From the NCBI RefSeq assembly GCF_003001935.1, contig NZ_PVNG01000025.1, positions 1 through 64,000 on the forward strand: DNA of 64,000 bases. Direction: 5' to 3'. A program made the translations under genes and the position numbers. This document shows positions 40,715 to 47,622 of the stretch, piece by piece. Numbering within the stretch: the first letter of the stretch is position 1; each line of letters starts with the position of its first letter. The DNA is from Nonomuraea fuscirosea. GTDB taxonomy: Bacteria > Actinomycetota > Actinomycetes > Streptosporangiales > Streptosporangiaceae. Under the pieces are notes generated by a model. It made no database searches. It was given only the letters and a program-made list of their open reading frames with translations, and had not been told where the DNA came from.

Positions 40715-41554
40715 TCCGCTCAGTGCGCGCGCCTCCTCGTCCTCGACCTGCCGGTTCCACTCGCGCTTCGAGGACTGCCAGCCGTCCTCGTCGCGGCCCA
40801 GCCGCCAGTAGCCGGAGATCGACAGCCGCTCCAGCGGCACTCCGCGCTCGATCCGCAGGTACCGGCGCAGATCCTTGACGAAGGTCGCCTCGCCGTGGAC
40901 GAACGCGTGCACCGTGCCGTCGGGGAAGGCCGCCGCGCGTACCGCGTCCACCAGGGCCCGCCCCACCTGACCGCCGTCGCGGTGCAGCCAGACGATCTCG
41001 GCGTCGCCGGCGCACGGCAGTTCCTGCTCCTCGGCGGCGTTCTCCACCTCGATGAAGACCTTGGCGGCCGCGCCGGCCGGCAGCCGCTCCAGCGCGACGC
41101 CGATGGCCGGCAGCGCGCTCTCGTCGCCGGCGAGCAGGTGCCAGTCCGCCTCGGCGCTGGGCGCGTACGCCCCGCCGGGGCCGAGGAAGCGCAGCACGTC
41201 GCCGGGCGCCGCCCGCATCGCCCACGGCCCGGCCAGGCCCTTGTCCCCGTGGCAGACGAAGTCGATGGTCAGCTCCCGTGTCAGGGGATTCCAGCCGCGC
41301 ACGGTGTAGGTCCGCGTCACGGGCCAGTGCTCGCGGGGCAACTCCTCCCGGATCACGCCCATGTCGAACGGCTCCGGATAGGCCACTCCCGGCACCGGGA
41401 ACAGCAGCTTCACGTAGTGGTCGGTGAACTCGCCCGCGGTGAACCCGGCGAGCCCGTCGCCCCCGAGCACCACCCTGATCATGTGCGGGCTCAGCCGCTC
41501 AGTCCGCCGCACCACGCCGGTGGTGCATCTGGGCGCGCGCCGCTCCGTCGCCAT
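40703..41554 (-). CDS. siderophore-interacting protein (NADPH-dependent ferric-siderophore reductase), 283 aa
   Basis: An N-terminal FAD-binding ferredoxin-reductase-type barrel has the RxYTVR-like motif TRTYTVRGWNP and DFVCHGDKGLAGPWA. A C-terminal SIP domain has LLAGDESALPAIGVALERLP and the HAFVHGEA motif. These are the hallmarks of the ViuB/SIP family of flavin reductases that release iron from ferric siderophores in the cytoplasm. The ATG at 41554 lies 25 bases downstream (in the direction of transcription) of a DtxR/IdeR-type iron box at 41579-41597, which fits iron-dependent repression. No siderophore biosynthesis genes are next to it. Confidence 0.93.
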   Translation of the reverse strand: MATERRAPRCTTGVVRRTERLSPHMIRVVLGGDGLAGFTAGEFTDHYVKLLFPVPGVAYPEPFDMGVIREELPREHWPVTRTYTVRGWNPLTRELTIDFVCHGDKGLAGPWAMRAAPGDVLRFLGPGGAYAPSAEADWHLLAGDESALPAIGVALERLPAGAAAKVFIEVENAAEEQELPCAGDAEIVWLHRDGGQVGRALVDAVRAAAFPDGTVHAFVHGEATFVKDLRRYLRIERGVPLERLSISGYWRLGRDEDGWQSSKREWNRQVEDEEARALSGSAA

Positions 41555-41578
41555 GGGTACTCCCTCGTCTCGCGGTAA

Positions 41579-41597
41579 TTAGGCAAGCCTAACTTAA
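41579..41597 (-). promoter_or_regulatory. DtxR/IdeR/DmdR-type iron box
   Basis: The 19 bases TTAGGCAAGCCTAACTTAA match the actinobacterial iron-box consensus TTAGGTTAGCCTAACCTAA at 16 of 19 positions by eye. The site is 25-43 bases upstream of the siderophore-interacting protein start codon, a position where a bound repressor would block the promoter. The consensus is established knowledge; functionality here is inferred. Confidence 0.75.
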
Positions 41598-41715
41598 CCA
41601 GTTGGCCAGCGCCCTAAGGTGAGGCCCGCTCGCGACACAGCCCCGCACATCTCCGATACTTCCCGAAATGTCAGGAGTTTTGACACAGCCTTGTCACGAT
41701 CGCGGTGACGATTGG

Positions 41716-41743
41716 TTGCCACATCCTCATGCTCTGTTATGGT
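41716..41743 (+). promoter_or_regulatory. candidate housekeeping promoter of the secreted repeat protein
   Basis: TTGCCA (41716-41721) and TATGGT (41738-41743) are 16 bases apart, matching the vegetative sigma consensus at five of six and four of six positions. Transcription would start near 41750, just before a CCCCATTTGGGG hairpin (41754-41765) and about 40 bases upstream of the ATG at 41791. An imperfect dyad GTCACGATCGCGGTGAC lies upstream at 41692-41708. Confidence 0.5.
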
Positions 41744-41790
41744 CCCTCCTTGTCCCCATTTGGGGCAACCTTTACTTCCCTAGGAGGAAC

Positions 41791-42660
41791 ATGCGGAACG
41801 CGAAGAAGGTAACCGTCCTCACCGCGGCCGTGGCGACCGCCACCGCGCCCCTGCTGGCTCTCGCCACCCCGGCGATGGCCGCGCAGCCCGCCGCGACCGC
41901 CACGACCGTCCAGGCGCAGCCGCTCGAATGGCTCTCCCTCGACGCGCTCACCGGCTCCAAGCTGGTGCAGCGGGTCAAGGAACTGCTGGGCAAGGGCTAC
42001 GTCCCCACATCCCTGAACGTGACCAACGCGGCCAACCCGCAGTACACGTCCCTCTGGACCAAGGACGCCGGCCGCAAGGTCAACGTGCTGCAGGGCGTGA
42101 AGGCCGGCGACCTGGCCAAGCGCATCCAGGAGCAGCTGAAGGCCGGCTACCAGCCCAAGCTGATCAGCGGTACGGGCACGGGCGCCGGCGCGGTCTTCGC
42201 CGGGGTCTTCGAGAAGACCACGCAGCTGGCCAAGTCCGAGGTGAGCCTGACCAAGGAGACCTTCACCAAGGTCAACCAGGAGCTCGCCGCCGCCGGCTAC
42301 AGCCTGGCGTCGCTGGACGTGTACGGCACGGTGGAGCGGCCCCTCTACGCGGCCGTCTGGATCGCTGGCGCCGCCACGGGCACCCTCCAGGTGACCCTCG
42401 GCCAGACCGTCCAGGAGCGCGGCAAGGAGCTGCTGGAGAAGACGAGGCAGGGCCTGCGCCCCGTCCTCATGGCCGTCGAGCCCGGCAGCCTCTACACCAC
42501 CGTGTGGGGCAAGGGCAGCGTGAGCGGCATCAAGGAGTACCTGAACCTGTCGAAGACGACTTACGCCCTCAAGTCGGCCCAGATGAAGGTGCTCGGCTAC
42601 CGTCCGCAGATCCTGAGCGCCGAGGACGGCGTCATCGCGTCGATCTGGACCAAGGGTTAG
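41791..42660 (+). CDS. secreted tandem-repeat protein (BTRD1-like), 289 aa
   Basis: The ATG at 41791 has TAGGAGGAAC upstream and a signal peptide with core ending LATPAMAAQP (cleavage near residue 31). The mature part is built of about five degenerate repeats of roughly 50 residues, each ending in an aromatic motif: YTSLWTKD, FAGVFEKT, YAAVWIAG, YTTVWGKG and IASIWTKG, with GY-x-P or equivalent turns about 20 residues earlier. This pattern resembles the bacterial tandem repeat domain (BTRD1) often linked to secreted peptidases; no catalytic domain is present here. It may be an extracellular binding protein. Confidence 0.8.
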   Translation: MRNAKKVTVLTAAVATATAPLLALATPAMAAQPAATATTVQAQPLEWLSLDALTGSKLVQRVKELLGKGYVPTSLNVTNAANPQYTSLWTKDAGRKVNVLQGVKAGDLAKRIQEQLKAGYQPKLISGTGTGAGAVFAGVFEKTTQLAKSEVSLTKETFTKVNQELAAAGYSLASLDVYGTVERPLYAAVWIAGAATGTLQVTLGQTVQERGKELLEKTRQGLRPVLMAVEPGSLYTTVWGKGSVSGIKEYLNLSKTTYALKSAQMKVLGYRPQILSAEDGVIASIWTKG

Positions 42661-42790
42661 ACGTTCTCCCGGTGACTTCCCGGTGACGTGAGCCCGGAGA
42701 GCACCCCTCCGCCGTTCCCGCGGTTTCGTCCCGCGGCGAGCCACGCGCGCGAGCCGTCACGGAGGGACGTGCGCCGGTGACTCACGGCAC

Positions 42791-42889
42791 CGGGAGGCGC
42801 CGCGGCGTCCTCCGGCACGCCGCCGGGAGGCGCCGCGGCGTCCTCCGGCACGCCGCCGGGAGGCGCCGCGGCGTCCTTCGGGACGCCGC
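42791..42889. repeat. 33-bp tandem repeat, three copies
   Basis: A 33-base unit beginning CGGGAGGCGCCGCGGCG occurs at 42791-42823, 42824-42856 and 42857-42889; the first two are identical and the third differs at a few bases. It lies in the gene-free stretch between the repeat-protein stop (42660) and the stop of the small stress protein (42949). The unit is GC-only at most positions and could form strong hairpins (GGCGCC, CGCCGCGGCG), perhaps acting as a terminator for both converging genes. Confidence 0.8.
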
Positions 42890-42948
42890 CGGGATGCTCG
42901 GTGTCGCGGCGCGGACGGCCGCGTTGTGGGGGGTTGGGGCGCCGCGGG

Positions 42949-43269
42949 TCATCCGAGGGCTTTCTCCAGCTGCTGCTTGCTCATCTTCGAGCGGCCCTTG
43001 ATGTCGCGGCGCTTGGCCTCGGCGTAGAGCTGGTCCCTGGTCCGGCCGGCCGCCCCGGTGTGCGAGCGCAGCCCGCCCCTGCGGCTCGACGACATGTCCT
43101 TGGTGGAGGTCTTGCTGGCCGTACGCGACTCGCCCGCCCTGGCCCGTTCCTTGTTCACCGTACGGGCGGCGATCTCCTTGGCCCGTTTGCCGCTCTCGCC
43201 GCGTTTCTTGGCACTGTCCTTGACGTGCTCGTACTGGCGTTCCCGCTTGCTGCTTGAACCGCGAGGCAT
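42949..43269 (-). CDS. small basic stress protein with Rho-N/SAP-like C terminus, 106 aa
   Basis: The product begins MPRGSSSKRERQYEHVK and is very basic and hydrophilic throughout, with KRAKEIAARTVNKERAR and RRGGLRSH. The last 30 residues (TRDQLYAEAKRRDIKGRSKMSKQQLEKALG) have the fold signature of a Rho-N/SAP-like nucleic-acid-binding motif. Close homologues are common in actinobacteria and carry the uninformative label plasmid stabilisation protein. The ATG at 43269 has GGGGGAC upstream, and a sigma-B-type promoter lies at 43310-43333, so it probably belongs to the general stress response. It likely binds DNA or RNA. Confidence 0.85.
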   Translation of the reverse strand: MPRGSSSKRERQYEHVKDSAKKRGESGKRAKEIAARTVNKERARAGESRTASKTSTKDMSSSRRGGLRSHTGAAGRTRDQLYAEAKRRDIKGRSKMSKQQLEKALG

Positions 43270-43309
43270 GATGTCCCCCTTTTCGTGGGTTGACGCGTTT
43301 GGACGGCAT

Positions 43310-43333
43310 CTACCCACCGGCGCGGCACGAAAC
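43310..43333 (-). promoter_or_regulatory. sigma-B-type stress promoter
   Basis: On the minus strand GTTT (43333-43330) is followed after exactly 14 bases by GGGTAG (43315-43310). This matches the actinobacterial/Bacillus sigma-B-type consensus GTTT-N14-GGGTAT except for the last base. Transcription would begin about 30 bases upstream of the ATG at 43269. It is the only such site I noticed in the window outside coding sequence. Confidence 0.6.
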
Positions 43334-43525
43334 GGATGAGCCCGGAGTCAGACATCCTGCACTTAAGGGAACCAAGGGGCTGAAAACCCCATGCCGCTTC
43401 GGCGCGGCCGAGCCGGACGTGCCGAATCGCGCTTTCCTCCCGCATCCCGATTTTTACGAATAAGAGCGGCGAACCTGGGCATGTGGCATCCCATTCTTTG
43501 CCGACAGCGGAAGGGATGACTCCCC

Positions 43526-43768
43526 ATGGCAGGCCAGGCCAACTCCCGAGACGTCGTCCAGCGCCCCGACGGCAGCTGGGCGGTCACCAAGCCGGGCGCC
43601 CAGCGGGCTCTGTTCACGGCGGACACGCAGGCGCAGGCGGTCGAGCGGGCCGGCGAGCTGCTGCGCCGCGACGGCGGCGGCGAGCTGCGCGTCCACGGCA
43701 CCGACGGCAAGGTCCGCGACCAGCGCACGATCGCCCCCGGCAACGACCCCGTCCCACCCAAGGGCTGA
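43526..43768 (+). CDS. DUF2188-like small protein, 80 aa
   Basis: A short soluble protein with VVQRPDGSWAVTKPGAQRA, a DTQAQAVERAGELLRRDGGGEL helix and a terminal RVHGTDGKVRDQRTI segment. This is the ordered pattern of the DUF2188 family (W-x-V, [DS]TQ-x-EA, GGEL-x-[VI]H-x2-[DN]G-x-I-R), small proteins often found next to stress genes. No biochemical role is known to me. The ATG at 43526 is used without a strong ribosome site. The 256 bases upstream, shared with the divergent stress protein, carry a GGGG-CCCC hairpin near 43375-43389 but no other gene. Confidence 0.8.
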   Translation: MAGQANSRDVVQRPDGSWAVTKPGAQRALFTADTQAQAVERAGELLRRDGGGELRVHGTDGKVRDQRTIAPGNDPVPPKG

Positions 43769-43804
43769 CGCCCTCAGCAGGCCAGGGGGTCTGTCGCAGA
43801 AACA

Positions 43805-43867
43805 GCGTCAGGAGCCGAGGCGGGTGATCTCAGGCGCTGACGGCGTCAGGAGGCCAGGCGGGTGATC
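43805..43867. repeat. 25-bp direct repeat (38-bp period) at the 3' end of the decarboxylase gene
   Basis: GCGTCAGGAGCCGAGGCGGGTGATC-like sequence occurs at 43805-43829 and, with two differences, at 43843-43867. The second copy is the true 3' end of the decarboxylase gene including its stop codon; the first is a duplicate located just downstream of the stop. Confidence 0.75.
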
Positions 43868-45213
43868 GCGGCGAGCGAGCGGTCGACGTCCGCCTCGGTG
43901 GTGGTCGCGTTCGACACCGAGATGCGCATGTACCGCCGCCCGCGCCAGGTCGTGCCGCCCGCCCAGCAGGTGCCCTCCGCCTGCACGGCGGCCACCGTCC
44001 TGTCGGTGCGCGCGTCGTCGCCGAAGCGGACCAGCACCTGGTTGAGCACCACCTCGTTCGCCACCTCGAACCCCGCGGCGGTCAGCCCGCCGGCGAACCT
44101 GCGGGCCAGCGCGCAGCAGCGGTCGACCAGCGCGGCGACCCCGTCTCGGCCCAGCTCCCGCAGCCCCGCCCACACCGCGAACCCCCGGGCGCGGCGCGAG
44201 GACTCGGCGGTCAGATCCGCGCCGACCGGCACGCCGCCCGAGCCGACCAGGTACGCGGCGGCCAGGGACATCGCCCCCGCGTGCGCCTCCGGCCTGGCGC
44301 AGAACGCGAACGCCGAGTCGTAGGGCAGGTTCAGCCACTTGTGCCCGTCACAGGCCCAGGAGTCGGCCAGTTCCAGCCCGTCCACCAGGTGCCGGGTCGC
44401 GGGGCTGGCCGCGGCCCACAGGCCGAACGCCCCGTCCACGTGCGCCCAGCCGCCGTGCCGGTGCACGAGTTCGCACGCCTCGCGGAGCCGGTCGCAGGCG
44501 CCGGTGTTGACGTTGCCCGCCTGGAGGCAGACGACGGTGGGCCCCTGGGCTCCCGCGTGCAGCACCTCGCGCAGCGCCCCGACGTCGATGGCGCCGTCAG
44601 GCCCGGCCGGCACCGCCTCGACGGCGTCCGTGCCGAAGCCGAGCAGCCGCAGCGACCTGTCGATGGTGGCGTGCCGCTCCGCCCCGGCGATCACCCGGAT
44701 GCGCGGCGCCCCGGCCAGCCCGCGCCGCTCCACGTCCCAGCCCGCGTCGGCCAGCACCTGGTGACGGGCGGCGGCGAGGCCGACCGTGTTGGCCGCCTGG
44801 CAGCCGGTGACGAAACCCGCCGACGCCTCCCGCGGGATGCCCAGCAGCTCCTTCAGCCAGCCGCCCGCGGCGCTCTCTGCCGCGATCGCCGCCGGGGAGG
44901 TGACGGCGTTCGTCGCGACCTGGTCCCAGCCGGCGGCGAGGATGTCGGCCCCGGTCGCCGCCGGGAGCGCGCCGCCGACCACGAACCCGAAGTACCGCGG
45001 CCCCGCACTGGCCACCAGCCCGGGCTCGGCGGCGGCGATCAGGTCGGTCAGCACCCGCTCGGGCGGCGTGGGTCCGGCCGGCAGCGGACCGCCGAACGCC
45101 TTGGCCAGCGCCTCCTGGTCGACCGGCAGCCCGACCGGCCGCTCCGCCAGCGACCGCCGGTATCCGGCCGCGTTCTCGGCGGCCGAGCGGAAAAGACCCT
45201 CCAACTCCTCCAT
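43846..45213 (-). CDS. group II pyridoxal-phosphate-dependent decarboxylase (aromatic-amino-acid/DDC type), 455 aa
   Basis: The PLP lysine is Lys292 in ACDGHKWLNLPYD, the invariant motif of group II decarboxylases (DOPA, tyrosine, tryptophan, histidine). Other landmarks are YFGFVVGGALPAA, VTGCQAANTVGLAAAR, HVDGAFGLWAA and the C-terminal RYMRISVSNATTTEADVD. At 455 residues it is of the shorter bacterial type. The substrate specificity cannot be fixed; an aromatic L-amino acid is most likely. The ATG at 45213 has AAGGTG upstream. The 3' end carries a tandem duplication that includes the stop codon. Confidence 0.92.
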   Translation of the reverse strand: MEELEGLFRSAAENAAGYRRSLAERPVGLPVDQEALAKAFGGPLPAGPTPPERVLTDLIAAAEPGLVASAGPRYFGFVVGGALPAATGADILAAGWDQVATNAVTSPAAIAAESAAGGWLKELLGIPREASAGFVTGCQAANTVGLAAARHQVLADAGWDVERRGLAGAPRIRVIAGAERHATIDRSLRLLGFGTDAVEAVPAGPDGAIDVGALREVLHAGAQGPTVVCLQAGNVNTGACDRLREACELVHRHGGWAHVDGAFGLWAAASPATRHLVDGLELADSWACDGHKWLNLPYDSAFAFCARPEAHAGAMSLAAAYLVGSGGVPVGADLTAESSRRARGFAVWAGLRELGRDGVAALVDRCCALARRFAGGLTAAGFEVANEVVLNQVLVRFGDDARTDRTVAAVQAEGTCWAGGTTWRGRRYMRISVSNATTTEADVDRSLAAITRLAS

Positions 45214-45316
45214 CGACGCACCTTATCTCCGGACCTGCGCCACAGCGAGGGCCGGCCCGTCAGCGCTGCCCGGCCGGCTCCCCCACGGCCGTCCGCTCGG
45301 CTCGCATCGTTCGCGA

Positions 45317-45408
45317 CCGGCGTACGACCGGCGGCCCGGCTCAGCCTTCCGCCGCCGGCGTACGACCGGCTGGCCCGGCTCAGCCTTCCGCCGCCGGCGT
45401 ACGACCCT
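45317..45408. repeat. 38/39-bp tandem repeat covering the 3' end of the MerR gene
   Basis: A unit starting CCGGCGTACGACCGG and ending CAGCCTTCCGCCG is present at 45317-45354 and 45355-45393, with a third partial copy to about 45408. The MerR stop codon (minus strand, 45382-45380) falls inside the second unit, and the same codons and stop are duplicated downstream at 45343-45341. Confidence 0.75.
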
Positions 45409-45850
45409 CAGCCCCGCTCGGGTCGACCACGCACGCCTCGTCCTGCAGATTCCGCGGCCAGGCGGCGTTCTCCACGATGCGCCGGTAGTCGGGGCATCGG
45501 GTGAAGTCGTCGGCGCCGCACTCCATGAGGTGCTCGATCAGTCTCTTGGACGCGGCGATCTCCTCCAGGCGCCGGGCCAGCTCCTCGTGCCGGCGCCGCA
45601 GCAACGCCCGGCGTTCGGCGCGGCCGGCGGCGTCGAGCACGCCGCGGATCTGCTCCAGACTGAGGCCGCCCGCCTTGGCCCGGATGATCGTCATGACCCG
45701 GATGACGTGGTCGCGGGTGTAGCGGCGGCGCCCGTTCACCCGGGAGGCCGGGGTCAGCAGGCCCATCGACTCCCAGTGGCGCAGCACGTGCGGCGCCAGG
45801 CCGAACCGCTCCGCGAGCTCTCCGATGCGCATCGAGTCGCTTGACTTCAT
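45380..45850 (-). CDS. MerR-family transcriptional regulator, 156 aa
   Basis: The winged HTH is MRIGELAERFGLAPHVLRHWE...GRRRYTRDHVIRVMTI, followed by a coiled coil (about 70-110) and a C-terminal region with cysteines in MECGADDFTRCPDYRR. The Cys-x5-Asp-x3-Cys arrangement could bind a metal or redox cofactor, or react with thiols. The ATG at 45850 directly follows a MerR-type promoter (45886-45856), giving a leaderless message. The last codons lie inside a tandem 38/39-bp duplication. The gene diverges from the amino-acid permease at 46105, whose promoter it may also control. Confidence 0.88.
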   Translation of the reverse strand: MKSSDSMRIGELAERFGLAPHVLRHWESMGLLTPASRVNGRRRYTRDHVIRVMTIIRAKAGGLSLEQIRGVLDAAGRAERRALLRRRHEELARRLEEIAASKRLIEHLMECGADDFTRCPDYRRIVENAAWPRNLQDEACVVDPSGAEGRTPAAEG

Positions 45851-45855
45851 GTTGA

Positions 45856-45886
45856 CATTAACTTGCGGAGCCGCCCCCCGCGTCAA
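45856..45886 (-). promoter_or_regulatory. candidate MerR-type promoter, 19-bp spacer
   Basis: On the minus strand TTGACG (45886-45881) and TTAATG (45861-45856) are 19 bases apart, the over-long spacing used by MerR activators. Transcription would start at or next to the A of the ATG at 45850, so the message is likely leaderless. Short TTGAC/GTCAA half-sites flank the region. The 10 box is weak. Confidence 0.45.
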
Positions 45887-45982
45887 CCCCTCGCGAACGT
45901 TCGTCCGGCCTGTCCCCGCAGACACACAGCGGTGCGTGACGCCCTGTTCACAGATGACAGCGCAGGATCGTAAGGTGTCAGG

Positions 45983-46030
45983 GTGAAGGTCGAGATCATC
46001 CGGCCGGTCTGGCGCCCGCGGCGCAACTGA
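45983..46030 (+). CDS. possible 15-aa leader peptide upstream of the amino-acid permease
   Basis: GTG at 45983, with AAGGTG a few bases upstream, opens a 16-codon frame ending in TGA at 46030; the peptide is V/MKVEIIRPVWRPRRN. It has four arginines and one tryptophan in its second half and lies 74 bases before the permease start. Upstream frames of this kind can sense amino-acid starvation through ribosome stalling; a GGCCC/GGGCC hairpin at 46053-46080 would be the downstream element. This is suggestive only. Confidence 0.35.
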   Translation: MKVEIIRPVWRPRRN

Positions 46031-46104
46031 CCGGCGCCCGACGCGCGGGACGTGGCCCCTATCCCTTCGGCCTCCGGGCCGACGCAGACAAGGAACAACC
46101 CCCC

Positions 46105-47496
46105 ATGGCTCAGACCAGTCCACCCACTCCCGCCGAGGCGGGAAACGACGGCCAGCCCGCGCTCAAGCGGGTGATGGGCCCCGGCCTGCTGCTGCTGTTC
46201 ATCGTCGGAGACATTCTCGGCACCGGCATCTACGCGCTGACCGGCCAGGTGGCCGGCGAGGTGGGCGGCGCCGCCTGGCTGCCCTTCGCCATCGCCTTCG
46301 TCGTCGCCCTGATCACCGCCTGCTCCTACCTCGAACTGGTGACGAAATATCCGGAGGCGGCCGGAGCGGCGCTCTACGTGCATAAGGCGTTCGGCAAACA
46401 CGTGCTGACGTTCCTGGTGTGCTTCGCGGTGATGTGCTCGGGCATCACCTCGGCCTCCGCCGCCTCGCGGGCCTTCGCCGCCAACCTCGTCACCGGCTTC
46501 GGCCTGGAGGCGGGCAACACGGTCATCCTGCTGATCGCCCTGGCCTTCATGCTGCTGGTGCTGGCGGTCAACCTGCGCGGCGTCGGCGAGAGCGTCAAGC
46601 TCAACGTGGTGCTGACCGCGATCGAGCTGTCGGGTCTGCTGCTGGTCATCGTGCTCAGCATGTTCTTCATCCTCGGCGGGCAGGCCGACTTCTCCCGCGT
46701 GGTCGCCTTCGAGACCCCGGCCGACAAGAGCGTGTTCCTGGCCGTCAGCGCGGCGACGTCGCTGGCGTTCTTCGCCATGGTCGGGTTCGAGGACTCCGTC
46801 AACATGGCCGAGGAGACCAAGGAGCCGTCCCGGATCTTCCCGCGGATGATGTTCACCGGGCTCGGCATCACCGGTGTGATCTACGTGCTGGTGTCCATCT
46901 GCGCCGTCGCCGTCGTCCCCGTCGGGGTGCTCGCCGAGAGCGAGACGCCGCTGGTGACCGTGGTGCAGACGGCCACGCCCGGCGTGCCGATCGCCGACCT
47001 GCTGCCGTTCATCTCGATGTTCGCCGTCGCCAACTCCGCGCTGATCAACATGCTGATGGCCAGCCGGCTCCTGTACGGCATGGGCAAGCGGGGCGTGCTG
47101 CCGCCGTTCCTGGCGAAGGTGAACGCCGTGCGGCGCACCCCGCACGCGGCGATCGTGTTCACCACGCTGCTCGCCATGGCCCTCATCACGTTCCTGTCGC
47201 TCGACCCGGAGAGCCCGGTCGTGTCGCTGCTGGGCGGCACGACGTCGCTGCTGCTGCTCGCGGTGTTCGCGTTCGTCAACGTGTCGGTGCTGGTGCTGCG
47301 CAGGGAGGACACCGGCGTCGAGCACTTCAACGCCGGCCGCGTCCTGCCCGTGCTGGGCACGATCACCTGCCTCTATCTGGTGCTGCCCTGGTCGTCGGGG
47401 CGTCCGGTGGGCCAATACCAGATCGCGGGCGTGCTGCTGGCGATCGGCGTCGTGCTCTGGCTGCTCACCTGGCTGTCCCGCAGAAACAGAGCCTGA
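46105..47496 (+). CDS. APC-superfamily amino-acid permease, 463 aa
   Basis: Twelve hydrophobic segments can be counted, starting with GPGLLLLFIVGDILGTGIYALTG (the GxG motif of helix 1 in APC transporters) and including SLAFFAMVGFEDSVNMAEETKEP, the well-conserved helix 6/loop signature of cationic and neutral amino-acid permeases. The C terminus is a short basic tail after helix 12. The substrate is an amino acid, not specified by sequence. The ATG at 46105 has AAGGA upstream. A strong terminator follows at 47502. Confidence 0.93.
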   Translation: MAQTSPPTPAEAGNDGQPALKRVMGPGLLLLFIVGDILGTGIYALTGQVAGEVGGAAWLPFAIAFVVALITACSYLELVTKYPEAAGAALYVHKAFGKHVLTFLVCFAVMCSGITSASAASRAFAANLVTGFGLEAGNTVILLIALAFMLLVLAVNLRGVGESVKLNVVLTAIELSGLLLVIVLSMFFILGGQADFSRVVAFETPADKSVFLAVSAATSLAFFAMVGFEDSVNMAEETKEPSRIFPRMMFTGLGITGVIYVLVSICAVAVVPVGVLAESETPLVTVVQTATPGVPIADLLPFISMFAVANSALINMLMASRLLYGMGKRGVLPPFLAKVNAVRRTPHAAIVFTTLLAMALITFLSLDPESPVVSLLGGTTSLLLLAVFAFVNVSVLVLRREDTGVEHFNAGRVLPVLGTITCLYLVLPWSSGRPVGQYQIAGVLLAIGVVLWLLTWLSRRNRA

Positions 47497-47501
47497 CCAC
47501 G

Positions 47502-47526
47502 CCGGGGCCCGCACGCCGGGCCCCGG
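47502..47526 (+). terminator. strong GC terminator after the permease
   Basis: CCGGGGCCCG (47502-47511) pairs perfectly with CGGGCCCCGG (47517-47526) around a five-base CACGC loop, six bases after the permease stop codon. No T-tract follows. A perfect ten-base-pair GC stem at this place is a convincing actinobacterial terminator. Confidence 0.75.
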
Positions 47527-47622
47527 CTCGTCAGCCCTGCCGGGACGAACGCCGCCCGTCAGCCGTCGCGGGGCGGGCCGGGCCGGCCCGCCGGTCGCCG
47601 GGGCGGGTGGGTGTCGCGCCTG

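Noticed and set aside
42791..42889. CRISPR-like array
   Set aside because: The three 33-bp units are directly contiguous without spacers, and there are no cas genes in the window.
45894..45903. CGAACGTTCG as a LexA box
   Set aside because: The actinobacterial SOS box needs about four bases between CGAAC and GTTCG; here the halves are adjacent, and no SOS gene is near.
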